The translations under genes and the position numbers were made by a program. DNA of 64,000 bases from the NCBI GenBank assembly GCA_022072615.1, contig JAJVHS010000081.1, forward strand, positions 1-64,000, written 5' to 3'. Source of the DNA: Phycisphaerales bacterium (GTDB lineage Bacteria > Planctomycetota > Phycisphaerae > Phycisphaerales > UBA1924). Under the pieces are notes generated by a model. That model saw nothing but the letters and a program-made list of their open reading frames with translations. It was not told the origin of the DNA and made no database searches. Position 1 is the first letter of the stretch. Every line of letters begins with the position of its first letter. Of this stretch, positions 7,422 to 15,987 are shown in pieces.

Positions 7422-8476
7422 CTTCGATCACCCCAGCCGCCCGAACCAGGAGCGTCAAGCCCTACCGCCGCGCCGCCCCCGCCGCGTCGGCCGGGACGCG
7501 ACATGAACTGCTCCACCTCGATGCCAACGAAGGCCCCCTGTCGCTGATGGGGCGACTGGCATTCAGCCCCGCTCCCGACGACCTTCGCGGGTATCCGGAC
7601 GTTACGGCGCTCGAGGATGCGCTCGCGGCTCGGCTCAGCGTTCGGCCCGAGCAAATTATCGCCACGGCCGGCGGCGACGACGCCCTCCAGCGCGTGTGCC
7701 AGGCGGTCCTCGAGCCCGGCGCCAGCGCCGTCGCGACAACCCCGACGTTCGAGATGATCCCTCGCTACGCCTCGCTCGCGGGCGGCGAACTCCGCCAAGT
7801 TCCCTGGATGCGGGGCAGTTTTCCCACCGGCGACGTCATCAACGCCGTCACGGCCGATACCCAGGCCGTTTTTGTGGTCACGCCGAATAATCCGACGGGC
7901 GGCATCGCGTCAGCCCAGGACCTGCGCCGCATCTCCGCCGCGGCTCCGCACGCGCTTCTTGTGGTCGACCTTGCCTATACGGAACTCGCCGACATCGACC
8001 TGACGCCTGTTGCCCTGTCGCTCCCCAACACAATCATCGTCCGGACCTTCAGCAAGGCCTGGGGGCTCGCCGGGCTGCGAGTCGGCTACGCCGCCGGATG
8101 TGAGCAGGCCATCTCGCTCCTCCGAGCCGTTGGCCAACCGTACGCCGTATCGGGCCCTTCCGCGTCGCTCGCGCTACGCGCGCTGTCGACATTGGATACT
8201 CAGGTCGCGGAGGCGGTCGCCGTCGTCCGCGAGGAGCGTGCGATCCTGGCTCGCAGCCTTGCTCGGATCGGCTGCGAAGTGCTGCCATCCCAGGGCAACT
8301 TCGTGCTCGCGATGTCGCCACGATCCGCGGAGTTGCACGCGTTCCTCAGGGACCATGGCATCATCGTGCGCGAGTTCCATGGCCGCCCGGGGCTGGATCA
8401 AGCCCTTCGCATCACCTGCCCGGGTGACGCCACCGCCTTCGCCCGGCTCATCGACCGACTGGAGAGCTTCCGATGA
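7418..8476 (+). CDS. hisC: Histidinol-phosphate aminotransferase
   Basis: A 352-residue fold-type I PLP enzyme converting imidazole-acetol phosphate and glutamate to histidinol phosphate and 2-oxoglutarate. The visible motifs are LDANEGP near the N-terminus, the substrate/PLP segment VVTPNNPTGG, the Asp of VVDLAYTE, and the PLP-lysine segment RTFSKAWGLAGLRVGY. It starts at the ATG overlapping the hisG stop (ATGA) and ends with ATGA overlapping hisB, so it is translationally coupled on both sides. In the same frame the ORF is open far upstream through hisG, which is an antisense-free shadow and not part of the gene. Confidence 0.95.
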   Translation: MTSITPAARTRSVKPYRRAAPAASAGTRHELLHLDANEGPLSLMGRLAFSPAPDDLRGYPDVTALEDALAARLSVRPEQIIATAGGDDALQRVCQAVLEPGASAVATTPTFEMIPRYASLAGGELRQVPWMRGSFPTGDVINAVTADTQAVFVVTPNNPTGGIASAQDLRRISAAAPHALLVVDLAYTELADIDLTPVALSLPNTIIVRTFSKAWGLAGLRVGYAAGCEQAISLLRAVGQPYAVSGPSASLALRALSTLDTQVAEAVAVVREERAILARSLARIGCEVLPSQGNFVLAMSPRSAELHAFLRDHGIIVREFHGRPGLDQALRITCPGDATAFARLIDRLESFR

Positions 8477-9075
8477 CAACACCAGCGTCCCCGCCCCGAC
8501 GCTCCGAAGGTACCCGCAGGACCGCCGAGACGACGATCACCGGCTCCCTGGTCATCGACGGTTCGGGCAAGGCGAGCGTCAACACCGGCGTGGGGTTTCT
8601 CGATCACATGCTGACCGCGCTGGCCTGTCACGGCGGCATGGACCTCACGCTCGAGTGCGCCGGCGATCTGGACGTCGATGACCACCACACCGTCGAGGAC
8701 TGCGCGATCGTGCTGGGGACACTGCTGAACGACTGCCTGGGCGACCGCCGAGCCATCAACCGCTTCGGCCACGCCTACGCGCCGCTCGATGAGTCGCTGG
8801 CCCGGGCCGTGGTCGATCTTGCCACCAGACCGTCGGCAACCATCGACCTGGGTCTTCGACGGGAGAAGCTCGGCGAGCTTTCCTGCGAGAATGCGCCGCA
8901 TTTCTTCGCGACGCTGTCGTCGTACGGGCGATTCTGCCTGCACCTCGACGTACTCCGCGGGATCAATGACCACCACCGCCTCGAAGCGGCGTTCAAGGCC
9001 TTCTCGCTCGCCCTCAAGCACGCGGTGCGATTGACCTCGGCCGAGGCCCCGGCCTCCACGAAAGGTGTTCTGTGA
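8473..9075 (+). CDS. hisB: Imidazoleglycerol-phosphate dehydratase
   Basis: A 200-residue monofunctional HisB that dehydrates imidazole-glycerol phosphate. Metal-binding signatures are GFLDHMLTALACHGGMDL, DLDVDDHHTVEDCAIVLG and, near the C-terminus, INDHHRLEAAFKA. The usual family arrangement of two pseudo-repeats is present. No histidinol-phosphatase domain is attached, unlike in E. coli, and no separate phosphatase gene was found in this operon, so histidinol-phosphate dephosphorylation must be encoded elsewhere. The start overlaps hisC by ATGA and the stop overlaps hisH. Confidence 0.95.
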   Translation: MTTPASPPRRSEGTRRTAETTITGSLVIDGSGKASVNTGVGFLDHMLTALACHGGMDLTLECAGDLDVDDHHTVEDCAIVLGTLLNDCLGDRRAINRFGHAYAPLDESLARAVVDLATRPSATIDLGLRREKLGELSCENAPHFFATLSSYGRFCLHLDVLRGINDHHRLEAAFKAFSLALKHAVRLTSAEAPASTKGVL

Positions 9076-9737
9076 TGACCGCGGATCGTCCCAAGGTCCA
9101 CATCGTCCGTACCGGAACGGCGAACCTAGCCTCGGTCGTCGCGGCGCTCTCGCGCCAGGGCGCCGACCCGGTCCTGACCTCCGACGCCGCAACCATCGAC
9201 GCCGCGGATGTCCTCGTCCTGCCGGGAGTCGGCTCCTTCGCCGCCGCAATGGACGCCCTTCGCCGAGCCGACGTTGCCGAGGTGCTAACCGCTCGCATCA
9301 ACGCCGGTCGTCCCACGCTGGCAATCTGCCTGGGTCTGCAGGTGCTCTTCGAAGCCAGCGAGGAATCACCCGGAGTCAAAGGTCTCGGTGTCGTGCCCGG
9401 CGAGATCACGCGGTTCACCGGAGCCGTGCGTGTCCCCCAACTGGGCTGGAACGCCGTCGCCTGCGAGCCTTCGTGCCGGGTGCTCAGCGACGGCGACGCG
9501 TACTACGCCAACTCGTACCGAGCCGGGCACGCACCCGCCGGCTTCGCCGCGGCCTGGTCCGATCACGGCGGCCCGTTCATCGCCGCCATCGAACGCGGGC
9601 CCGTGGTCGCCTGCCAGTTCCACCCGGAACTCTCCGGATCGTGGGGCGCCGCACTGATCCGCCGGTGGCTCGCCGCGGCAGGCCCGGAGCGAGGATTGAG
9701 TTCTCTCAGCACCACGAAGGCAGGTGCGCGATGCTGA
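9075..9737 (+). CDS. hisH: Imidazole glycerol phosphate synthase, glutaminase subunit
   Basis: A 220-residue class I glutamine amidotransferase that supplies ammonia to HisF. The catalytic cysteine is in PTLAICLGLQVLFE, and the His-Glu pair is in ACQFHPELSG; the oxyanion segment LPGVGSF is also present. I chose the ATG at 9075, which overlaps the hisB stop as TGATG; a GTG one codon earlier (9072) is an alternative. The last 25 residues (PERGLSSLSTTKAGARC) extend past the usual end of the family, and the gene overlaps hisF by 7 bases. Confidence 0.94.
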   Translation: MTADRPKVHIVRTGTANLASVVAALSRQGADPVLTSDAATIDAADVLVLPGVGSFAAAMDALRRADVAEVLTARINAGRPTLAICLGLQVLFEASEESPGVKGLGVVPGEITRFTGAVRVPQLGWNAVACEPSCRVLSDGDAYYANSYRAGHAPAGFAAAWSDHGGPFIAAIERGPVVACQFHPELSGSWGAALIRRWLAAAGPERGLSSLSTTKAGARC

Positions 9738-10519
9738 TCCCGCGCATCATCCCATGCCTTGATGTGCGCGACGGAAGGGTCGTCAAGGGCATCCAGTTCC
9801 AGAACCTTCGCGACGCGGGCGACCCCGTCGCGCTCGCCGCCGAGTATGAACGGCAGGGCGCCGACGAACTGGTCATGCTCGACGTCTCCGCAACGCCCGA
9901 GGGCCGTCGCACGGCGCTCCACACCGTGGCCGCCGTTCGCCACGAGCTGTCGATCCCGCTCACGGTCGGCGGGGGCGTACGCAGCGATGCAGACGCCGCC
10001 GCGCTGCTCGAGGCAGGCGCTGACAAGGTCGCCATCAACACCGCCGCGGTCGCCGATCCATCGCTGATCGCGACGCTCGCCGGTCGGTTCGGCTCACAGT
10101 GCGTCGTCCTGGCGATCGACGCCGCGCGTGCCGCCCCTGAAGGTCCCGAGCCCGCGTGGCGTGTCGTCGTCCGGTCGGGTTCGCAGCGCACCGACCTCGA
10201 TGCGGCCCTGTGGGCCCGTCAAGCCGTCGGTTTTGGCGCCGGCGAGATCCTTCTGACCAGCTTTGATCGCGACGGATCGGGCGACGGCTACGACCTGGAC
10301 CTCATCCGAGCGATCTCGAGCTCCGTCAACGTGCCCGTCATCGCGTCTGGCGGAGTGTCAACGCTCGACCATCTCGCCCCCGCGCTGTCCGCCGGCGCCG
10401 ATGCGCTCCTCGCCGCCACGATCTTCCATGACGGCAGGTACAAGGTGGGAGATGTCAAGCGTCACCTCGCCGCCGCGGGCATCAGCGTCCGGCGTACTTC
10501 CACCGGAGTTCAGCCATGA
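9731..10519 (+). CDS. hisF: Imidazole glycerol phosphate synthase, cyclase subunit
   Basis: A 262-residue TIM barrel that closes the imidazole ring and releases AICAR. The catalytic aspartates are visible in IIPCLDVRDGRVVKG at the N-terminus and in the matching second half, TSFDRDGSGDGYDLDLI. The phosphate-binding glycine segments are VGGGVRS and VIASGGVST. The start ATG lies inside the end of hisH (7-base overlap), and the stop overlaps the hisA fusion by ATGA, so the two synthase subunits and HisA are tightly coupled. Confidence 0.96.
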   Translation: MLIPRIIPCLDVRDGRVVKGIQFQNLRDAGDPVALAAEYERQGADELVMLDVSATPEGRRTALHTVAAVRHELSIPLTVGGGVRSDADAAALLEAGADKVAINTAAVADPSLIATLAGRFGSQCVVLAIDAARAAPEGPEPAWRVVVRSGSQRTDLDAALWARQAVGFGAGEILLTSFDRDGSGDGYDLDLIRAISSSVNVPVIASGGVSTLDHLAPALSAGADALLAATIFHDGRYKVGDVKRHLAAAGISVRRTSTGVQP

Positions 10520-11787
10520 TCATCCCTTCGATCGATCTGATGAATGGCCGAACGGTCCAGCTCGTTCAAGGCAAGCGCCTCGAACTCGATGCCGGCGATC
10601 CCCGCCCCCTCGCGCGACGCTTCGGAATGGTGGGGGAGGTCGCCGTCATCGACCTTGACGCCGCCATGGGCCGCGGATCGAACAAGGAACTCATCCGCGA
10701 GCTGCTGCCGCTGGCTCGGTGCCGCGTCGGCGGTGGAATCCGTGATGCCGACACCGCTCGTGAGTGGCTCGACGCGGGCGCGAGCAAGGTCATCCTCGGA
10801 ACCCGAGCCGTTCCCGAAGTGCTCTCCCAGCTCCCCAGCGAACGCGTCATCGCCGCGGTTGACGCCCGGGATGGCGAGGTCGTCGTGGAAGGCTGGACGA
10901 AGCCCTCGGGGTTGAGGTTGCTCGACCGCGTCCGCGAACTGGCCCCGTACGTCGGCGGTTTCCTGGTGACGTTCGTGGAGACCGAGGGCACGCTCAAGGG
11001 GCTGGATGCGTCCCGAGCCGAGCCGCTCCTCGCGGCCGCACGCACCAAAGCCCTGACCGTCGCCGGCGGCATCCGGACCGTGGAAGAGATCGCGGCGCTC
11101 GATCGTCTCGGCGTCGACGTCCAGGTCGGTATGGCGCTGTACAAGGGGCTCGTGACTCTCGACCAGTCCATCGCGGCGTGCCTGGCATCCGACCGTCCCG
11201 ACGGCCTCTGGCCGACCGTCGTCGTGGATGAACGCGGCGCCGCGCTGGGCCTCTGCTATTCAAACGCGGAGAGCCTGAAAGCGGCCCTGGCCGAGCAGCG
11301 TGGCATCTACTGGTCTCGCTCGCGTGGTCTGTGGCGCAAGGGGGAAACCTCCGGATCAACCCAGGAGCTGCTCCGAATCGACATGGATTGCGATCGCGAC
11401 ACGCTGCGATTCACCGTTCGCCAGCAGGGCCCGGGCTTCTGCCACCGCGCGACGCGCACCTGCTGGGGCCCGGCCTCCGGCCTCAGCGCCCTGTGCGAGC
11501 GTCTTGAGCAGTTGAAACACTCCGCCCCTGGGGGCTCATACACCGCCCGGCTGTTCAGCGACCCCGCCCTCCTCTCCTCAAAGATCGTGGAAGAAGCCCG
11601 TGAACTGACCGCCGCGGCATCGCCGTCCGAGATCATCCACGAAGCGGCCGACGTGCTGTACTTCTCCCTCGTCCGGCTCGCCGCCGCCGGAATTCCGTTG
11701 AGTGACATCGAACGCGAGCTCGATCGCCGTGCCCTGCGGGTGAGCAGGCGAGGCGGCGACGCCAAGCCGAGCACAACCGCTCGTTGA
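10516..11787 (+). CDS. HisA-HisI-HisE fusion: phosphoribosylformimino-AICAR-P isomerase + PRA-CH + PRA-PH
   Basis: One 423-residue ORF with three histidine-pathway domains. Residues 1-225 are HisA: the first catalytic Asp in IIPSIDLMNG, the second in AAVDARDG, and phosphate-binding CRVGGGIR and TVAGGIRT. Residues about 227-320 are HisI (phosphoribosyl-AMP cyclohydrolase): YWSRSRGLWRKGETSG, the metal motif DCDRD at 291-295, and the cysteines in GPGFCHRATRTCWG. Residues about 341-410 are HisE (phosphoribosyl-ATP pyrophosphatase): KIVEEARELTAA and HEAADVLYFSLV. It would therefore carry pathway steps 2, 3 and 4. HisI-HisE fusions are common, but HisA at their N-terminus is unusual. Continuity is clear: there is no stop or frame change, and a linker of only a few residues at about 225. 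Confidence 0.9.
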   Translation: MIIPSIDLMNGRTVQLVQGKRLELDAGDPRPLARRFGMVGEVAVIDLDAAMGRGSNKELIRELLPLARCRVGGGIRDADTAREWLDAGASKVILGTRAVPEVLSQLPSERVIAAVDARDGEVVVEGWTKPSGLRLLDRVRELAPYVGGFLVTFVETEGTLKGLDASRAEPLLAAARTKALTVAGGIRTVEEIAALDRLGVDVQVGMALYKGLVTLDQSIAACLASDRPDGLWPTVVVDERGAALGLCYSNAESLKAALAEQRGIYWSRSRGLWRKGETSGSTQELLRIDMDCDRDTLRFTVRQQGPGFCHRATRTCWGPASGLSALCERLEQLKHSAPGGSYTARLFSDPALLSSKIVEEARELTAAASPSEIIHEAADVLYFSLVRLAAAGIPLSDIERELDRRALRVSRRGGDAKPSTTAR

Positions 11788-11795
11788 AAGCTGCC

Positions 11796-13100
11796 ATGAC
11801 GACTCGACACTCCCATCGAGACACCCCCGCGCCTTGCCCGTTCCCGCGACTGGACCCGGCCGCTGTTCAGCGTGCCGCGCGGCGGCCTGTCGATGACGAC
11901 ACGCTCGGGGTCGCCGCCGCGATCATCCGTGACGTCCGGGCACGCGGCCTCCAGGCCGTGCTCGACCACGCGCACCGGCTCGGCGATTTGGCGCCCGGTG
12001 ATCGTCTTGTCTACGACGCCCCCGCGCTCCGCAAGTCCCTCGACGCCGTTCCGCCAGCCGATCGGCGCGTGCTCGAATCCGCCGCGGCCCGCATCACCAG
12101 CTTCGCCGCCGCGCAGCGAGCATGCCTGGGCGACCTCGAAACGAGCGTCGAGGGCATGTCCGTCGGGCACACCGTCGCACCCGTGGACCGGGCCGGCTGC
12201 TACGCCCCGGGCGGACGATTCCCGCTCCCCTCCTCGGTCCTGATGACCGCCTGCACGGCCCGCGCCGCCGGCGTCCAGCAGGTCTGGGTCGCTTCTCCCA
12301 GGCCCCAGCCCGTCACGCTGGCCGCGGCCAGTCTCGCCGGTGCGGACTCACTGATCGCGGTGGGAGGGGCGCACGCCGTCGCCGCGCTCGCCTACGGCGC
12401 CGGGCCGATCCCCGCCTGCGACACCATCGCCGGCCCCGGCAACCGCTGGGTCACCGCCGCAAAGAAGCTCGTTTACGGCGACGCAGACATCGACATGCTC
12501 GCCGGGCCCTCGGAAGTGCTCATCGTCGCCGACGACTCCGCCGATCCCGCCATCGTCGCGGCGGACCTGCTTGCCCAGGCCGAGCACGATACCGACGCGA
12601 CGTGCTGGCTCGTCACGACATCGCCCGCGCTCGTCGATCACGTCGAGCACGAGCTCGTCCGGCAGCTCGACTCGCTTCCCTCCGCGGCGATCGCCCGCGT
12701 CAGCCTCGCCAACGGCGGATCGATCCTCTGCGCCTCCCTCGATCAGGCGGTCGCGCTCTCCGATCGGCTCGCACCCGAGCACCTGGAGGTCATGACGAAG
12801 GACGCCAGCACGGTCGCGGGCCGCTGCTCGCACTACGGCGCGGTGTTCGTGGGCTCGGGCGCCGCCGAGGTTATTGGCGATTACGGGATCGGACCCAACC
12901 ACACGCTCCCGACCGGCGGTGCGGGCCGATTCTCCGGCGGGCTGAGCGTCTTCAACTTCCTTCGCATCCGCACCTTCATCCGCTCGGTCGGTCCAGCGGA
13001 CCCCGGCATCTACTCGCAAACCGCCGCCTTCGCCCGGCTTGAAGGTCTCGAAGCGCACGCCCGGGCCGCGGAACGACGGATCGGCTGTCCGAGCAGGTGA
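11796..13100 (+). CDS. hisD: Histidinol dehydrogenase
   Basis: A 434-residue zinc enzyme that oxidises histidinol to histidine with two NAD. Motifs: DRAGCYAPGGRFPLPSSVLM, DTIAGPGNRWVTAAKKLVYG, LAGPSEVLIVADD, LAQAEHDTDA (zinc ligands Gln and His), LAPEHLEVM (catalytic Glu-His) and GIGPNHTLPTGGAGRFSGGL. The first ATG is at 11796; a TTG at 11784 that overlaps the hisA-IE stop (TTGA) is an alternative start giving four more residues. The last gene of the pathway in this operon; its stop overlaps the alternative GTG start of aroK. Confidence 0.95.
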   Translation: MTTRHSHRDTPAPCPFPRLDPAAVQRAARRPVDDDTLGVAAAIIRDVRARGLQAVLDHAHRLGDLAPGDRLVYDAPALRKSLDAVPPADRRVLESAAARITSFAAAQRACLGDLETSVEGMSVGHTVAPVDRAGCYAPGGRFPLPSSVLMTACTARAAGVQQVWVASPRPQPVTLAAASLAGADSLIAVGGAHAVAALAYGAGPIPACDTIAGPGNRWVTAAKKLVYGDADIDMLAGPSEVLIVADDSADPAIVAADLLAQAEHDTDATCWLVTTSPALVDHVEHELVRQLDSLPSAAIARVSLANGGSILCASLDQAVALSDRLAPEHLEVMTKDASTVAGRCSHYGAVFVGSGAAEVIGDYGIGPNHTLPTGGAGRFSGGLSVFNFLRIRTFIRSVGPADPGIYSQTAAFARLEGLEAHARAAERRIGCPSR

Positions 13101-13111
13101 GCGGAACCGGA

Positions 13112-13117
13112 TATGCT
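13112..13117 (+). promoter_or_regulatory. -10-like hexamer TATGCT before aroK
   Basis: TATGCT ends 6 bases before the ATG at 13124 and could give a leaderless aroK transcript independent of the attenuated his operon. No -35 is obvious. Confidence 0.3.
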
Positions 13118-13123
13118 CTCGGC

Positions 13124-13711
13124 ATGTCGCCGCCGCTTGCAACCACGATCATGCTCATGGGCCTGCGAGGCAGTGGGAAATCGACCCTCGGACGCCAACT
13201 GGCGCAGCGACTCGATCGCCCCTTCGTCGATCTCGACGACGTTACCCCAAGCCTGCTCAACCGAACGTCCGTCGCGGAAGCATGGGCGAACGACGGGCCC
13301 GAAGCGTTCCGGCAAGCGGAATTCCGAGCACTCCAGCAGCAGCTCTCGCCACCTGGCCGAGTCATCGCCCTCGGAGGCGGCACTCCCACCGCACCCGGTG
13401 CATCGCAGTGGCTCGATCATCACAGGAAACTCGGCGATATCAGGCTCATCTATCTCGCCGCGAACGCCGACCAGCTCCGCGAGCGTCTCCGAGCGGCGCT
13501 GGGCCCAAACCGTCCGAGCCTCACCGGCGGCGACCCGCTCGCGGAGATCGACCGCGTGCTCGCCGATCGTGACGCCCTGTACCGCCGTCTGGCCAGCCAC
13601 GTGATCGACGCCGGTGCCATGTCCGAATCCCAGGCTCTCGACGCACTCCTCGTCATCGCCGTAGACGAGCCATTGCGAGGCGACGCATCTACCCAATCCC
13701 GCATGCCTTGA
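13124..13711 (+). CDS. aroK: Shikimate kinase
   Basis: A 195-residue P-loop kinase phosphorylating shikimate in aromatic amino-acid biosynthesis. It has the Walker A motif GLRGSGKST, the shikimate-binding Asp in FVDLDD, Arg in FRQAEF, and the glycine segment IALGGGTP. Two starts are possible: GTG at 13097, overlapping the hisD stop (GTGA), and ATG at 13124 preceded by a TATGCT box. The second begins closer to the conserved core and is used here. It ends the his gene group and overlaps the convergent miaA by 23 bases at the 3' end. Confidence 0.88.
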   Translation: MSPPLATTIMLMGLRGSGKSTLGRQLAQRLDRPFVDLDDVTPSLLNRTSVAEAWANDGPEAFRQAEFRALQQQLSPPGRVIALGGGTPTAPGASQWLDHHRKLGDIRLIYLAANADQLRERLRAALGPNRPSLTGGDPLAEIDRVLADRDALYRRLASHVIDAGAMSESQALDALLVIAVDEPLRGDASTQSRMP

Positions 13712-14639
13712 GCACCAGCCCAGGCCACTCCGAATCAGGCACCGCCTGCGTGTCGATCCACACCGACCCGGGCACCAGCCGCAGACGCTTCAGCCACGTG
13801 CGCTGGTTCTTCCCGAACCTCCGCGTCTCGATCTTGATCCGCTCGATCGCCTCGTCCATCGAACACACGCCCTCGAAGGACGGGATGAGCTGCTTGTACC
13901 CGAGCGCCTCCCTCGCCTGCACCCCGAGCATCCCGCGTTCCCACAGCGACCGCGCTTCGTCGATCAGCCCGCGGTCGATCATCTGCTTCACCCGCCCATT
14001 GATCCTCCGGTTGACGGCATCGATTGGCCACACGAGCCCGACGATCACGCAGTCCTTCCGCCGCTGAACATCCCTGTCCCATTGGCTCTGCAGCACACTG
14101 ATCGGCGTCCCCGTCGCGCGGAACACTTCCAGGGCTCGCACGGTGCGCCGCTTGTCGGCCGCATTGATTCTCTGTGCCGCGACCGGATCGACCGCTTCGA
14201 GTTCGCGCCGCAGCTCGCCAAGATCCCTCCCGTTCAACTCGGCACGCAGCCCCTCGTCAACCTCCGGGCCCTCGAACATGCCGTCGACCAGCGCCTTGAC
14301 ATACAGGTGCGTGCCGCCGACCACGATCGGCACCGCGCCGCGGCCGCGAACCTCCGCGATCGTCCTCTCCGCAAGGTCGAGCCACGCATGAACGCTGAAC
14401 CGCTCCCGCGGATCAATCAGGTCGATCAGGTGATGCGGCACGCCCCGCATCTCATCGGTGGTCGGCTTGGCCGTACCGATATCCATCCCACGGAACACCT
14501 GGATGGAATCCGCCGTCACGATCTCCGCCGCGACGCCGTGGCGATCGCGCAGCCGCAGCGCGGTGGAGACGGCGAGGGACGACTTCCCGCCCGCGGTCGG
14601 GCCCACGATGATCGGGAATCTGAGGTCCGATGCGATCAT
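13689..14639 (-). CDS. miaA: tRNA dimethylallyltransferase
   Basis: A 316-residue enzyme that adds a dimethylallyl group to A37 of tRNAs reading codons that begin with U. It has the P-loop GPTAGGKS, the segment DSIQVFRGMDIGTAKP, the conserved VPHHLID and VVGGTHLYVKAL, and the C-terminal part with GLIDEARSLWERG and ALGYKQLIP. Length is normal. Its 3' end overlaps aroK on the other strand by 23 bases. A TAAATT hexamer lies 9 bases before its ATG and no Shine-Dalgarno is seen. Confidence 0.95.
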   Translation of the reverse strand: MIASDLRFPIIVGPTAGGKSSLAVSTALRLRDRHGVAAEIVTADSIQVFRGMDIGTAKPTTDEMRGVPHHLIDLIDPRERFSVHAWLDLAERTIAEVRGRGAVPIVVGGTHLYVKALVDGMFEGPEVDEGLRAELNGRDLGELRRELEAVDPVAAQRINAADKRRTVRALEVFRATGTPISVLQSQWDRDVQRRKDCVIVGLVWPIDAVNRRINGRVKQMIDRGLIDEARSLWERGMLGVQAREALGYKQLIPSFEGVCSMDEAIERIKIETRRFGKNQRTWLKRLRLVPGSVWIDTQAVPDSEWPGLVLKACGIG

Positions 14640-14648
14640 GCCCGCTTC

Positions 14649-14654
14649 AATTTA
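14649..14654 (-). promoter_or_regulatory. -10-like hexamer TAAATT of miaA
   Basis: The minus strand reads TAAATT, 9 bases before the miaA ATG, consistent with a leaderless transcript. Confidence 0.45.
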
Positions 14655-14806
14655 GCGCATCATCGCCGGGTGTTCCCTGATGATTCGGCCGGCCGCAAGT
14701 CCGCTCAAACGCGCCGGGCTTTCGCGGCGCCGTGCGAAAAGAACGCCCGTTGCCACGCGGGAGCCTCGAATGCGACGCTGAGCGCGTTCGCAAGCTGCGA
14801 GGACCG

Positions 14807-15865
14807 TCAGTGCCCGCCGCCGTGGCCCCCGTCCTTCTTGGCGTCCTTCTTGGCATCCTTGGCCGGCTTCTTGGCGGCGCCGCGCTGGATGAGCGGCTCG
14901 CGCTTCACCGCAGCCGGTGCAGCGCCCGCACCGTGCCCGTCGTCCTTCTTCCCGTGCGAACCCGCCTTCGCCGCGCCCGCGGGCGACCCCTTGCCCGCCG
15001 GCTTCGCGGACGACCCGTGCTTGCCGTGGCCCTCACCGCCCGCTTCCGTCACCAGCGAAACCGGCGGCGAATCGGGCACAAACGGCTGCGGGTCGCGGAG
15101 CAGGACCGCCGCCCACATACACGCGCCCATGAATACCGTCACCAGGGCGACCCATCCCACCGAGTCGCGCACGATCGGCTTCTGCGTGGCCAGCGGCCAC
15201 GCGAGCACCCGCCCGCAAACGGTGAGCATCCGACCGACCGTCTTTCGAAGAGCGGCCCGGAGATCGATTCGCGGCTTCGAATCAGCCGCCGGCGCGGGTG
15301 GCTCTTTCGCAGTCCGCGCGCTGTGTGCGGCATGGGCCGGCGATCCCGCGGAGGGCGCCGCGTGCGTCGGTGACGCGATCGGATGCGAGAACTGCACAGG
15401 CGCCGACACGGGTACCACCACCGGAGCAGTCTCTACGAGTGGTGCGGCAGGCGGCGGAGATCCCGGTGCGGGGGCTGACGGCCGACCGGCATGCACGGCC
15501 GCTTCTGTCGCAATCTCGCGATGCGGTTCAGCATGAGCTGCGAACGCATCGGCGCGTGGAGGGGGCGGCGAGCCGTCGCCGCCATTGGACAGATCCTCGG
15601 CGATCGCTGTGAGCTCCGCTTCCAGCGATTGTTCACCCGCGGTCTGACCCGCCTGCGCTGGTACTTCCTGCGCGATCCGGTTGACCTTGTCGATCGCGTC
15701 CTCGAGCATCTGCTCGACTTGGACTCCGAGTTCGTTCTTCTCGGACTGTGTTCGCGGGGTGGCCGATGACTGTTCGGCAGGCGCTGAACCCCCGAGCAGC
15801 GACTCGATCTGGGACGCAAGGTCCTCTCCCGTCGAATCCTGGAGATTGGGAGCCGTTTCACTCAT
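14807..15865 (-). CDS. Single-pass membrane protein with His/Lys/Gly-rich tail, function unknown
   Basis: A 352-residue protein of low complexity that I cannot assign. Residues 1-95 are acidic and helical (SQIESLLGG, VQVEQMLEDAIDKVNRIAQE). Residues 96-200 are rich in Ala and Pro with scattered His. A membrane helix lies at about 236-256 (SVGWVALVTVFMGACMWAAVLL). The C-terminal 75 residues are Gly-His-Lys-rich, with GHG, KKDDGHGAG and a double AKKD repeat before the final GGHGGGH, so metal binding by the tail is conceivable. The short SQIESLLGG motif near the N-terminus might bind a partner. No homologous domain is visible. It stands alone between miaA and rsmE, with 167 and 122 bases of intergenic DNA. 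Confidence 0.65.
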   Translation of the reverse strand: MSETAPNLQDSTGEDLASQIESLLGGSAPAEQSSATPRTQSEKNELGVQVEQMLEDAIDKVNRIAQEVPAQAGQTAGEQSLEAELTAIAEDLSNGGDGSPPPPRADAFAAHAEPHREIATEAAVHAGRPSAPAPGSPPPAAPLVETAPVVVPVSAPVQFSHPIASPTHAAPSAGSPAHAAHSARTAKEPPAPAADSKPRIDLRAALRKTVGRMLTVCGRVLAWPLATQKPIVRDSVGWVALVTVFMGACMWAAVLLRDPQPFVPDSPPVSLVTEAGGEGHGKHGSSAKPAGKGSPAGAAKAGSHGKKDDGHGAGAAPAAVKREPLIQRGAAKKPAKDAKKDAKKDGGHGGGH

Positions 15866-15987
15866 GAATCAACGGGCCGCCGGAAGACCCCCGCCGACCT
15901 CGGAAATCGGCCGATCGGGATCACCATATCGAAGAACCGGACCAAGGAAAGTATCACCCCGCTCGCCGGCAGGTGCTACAAACGGTC

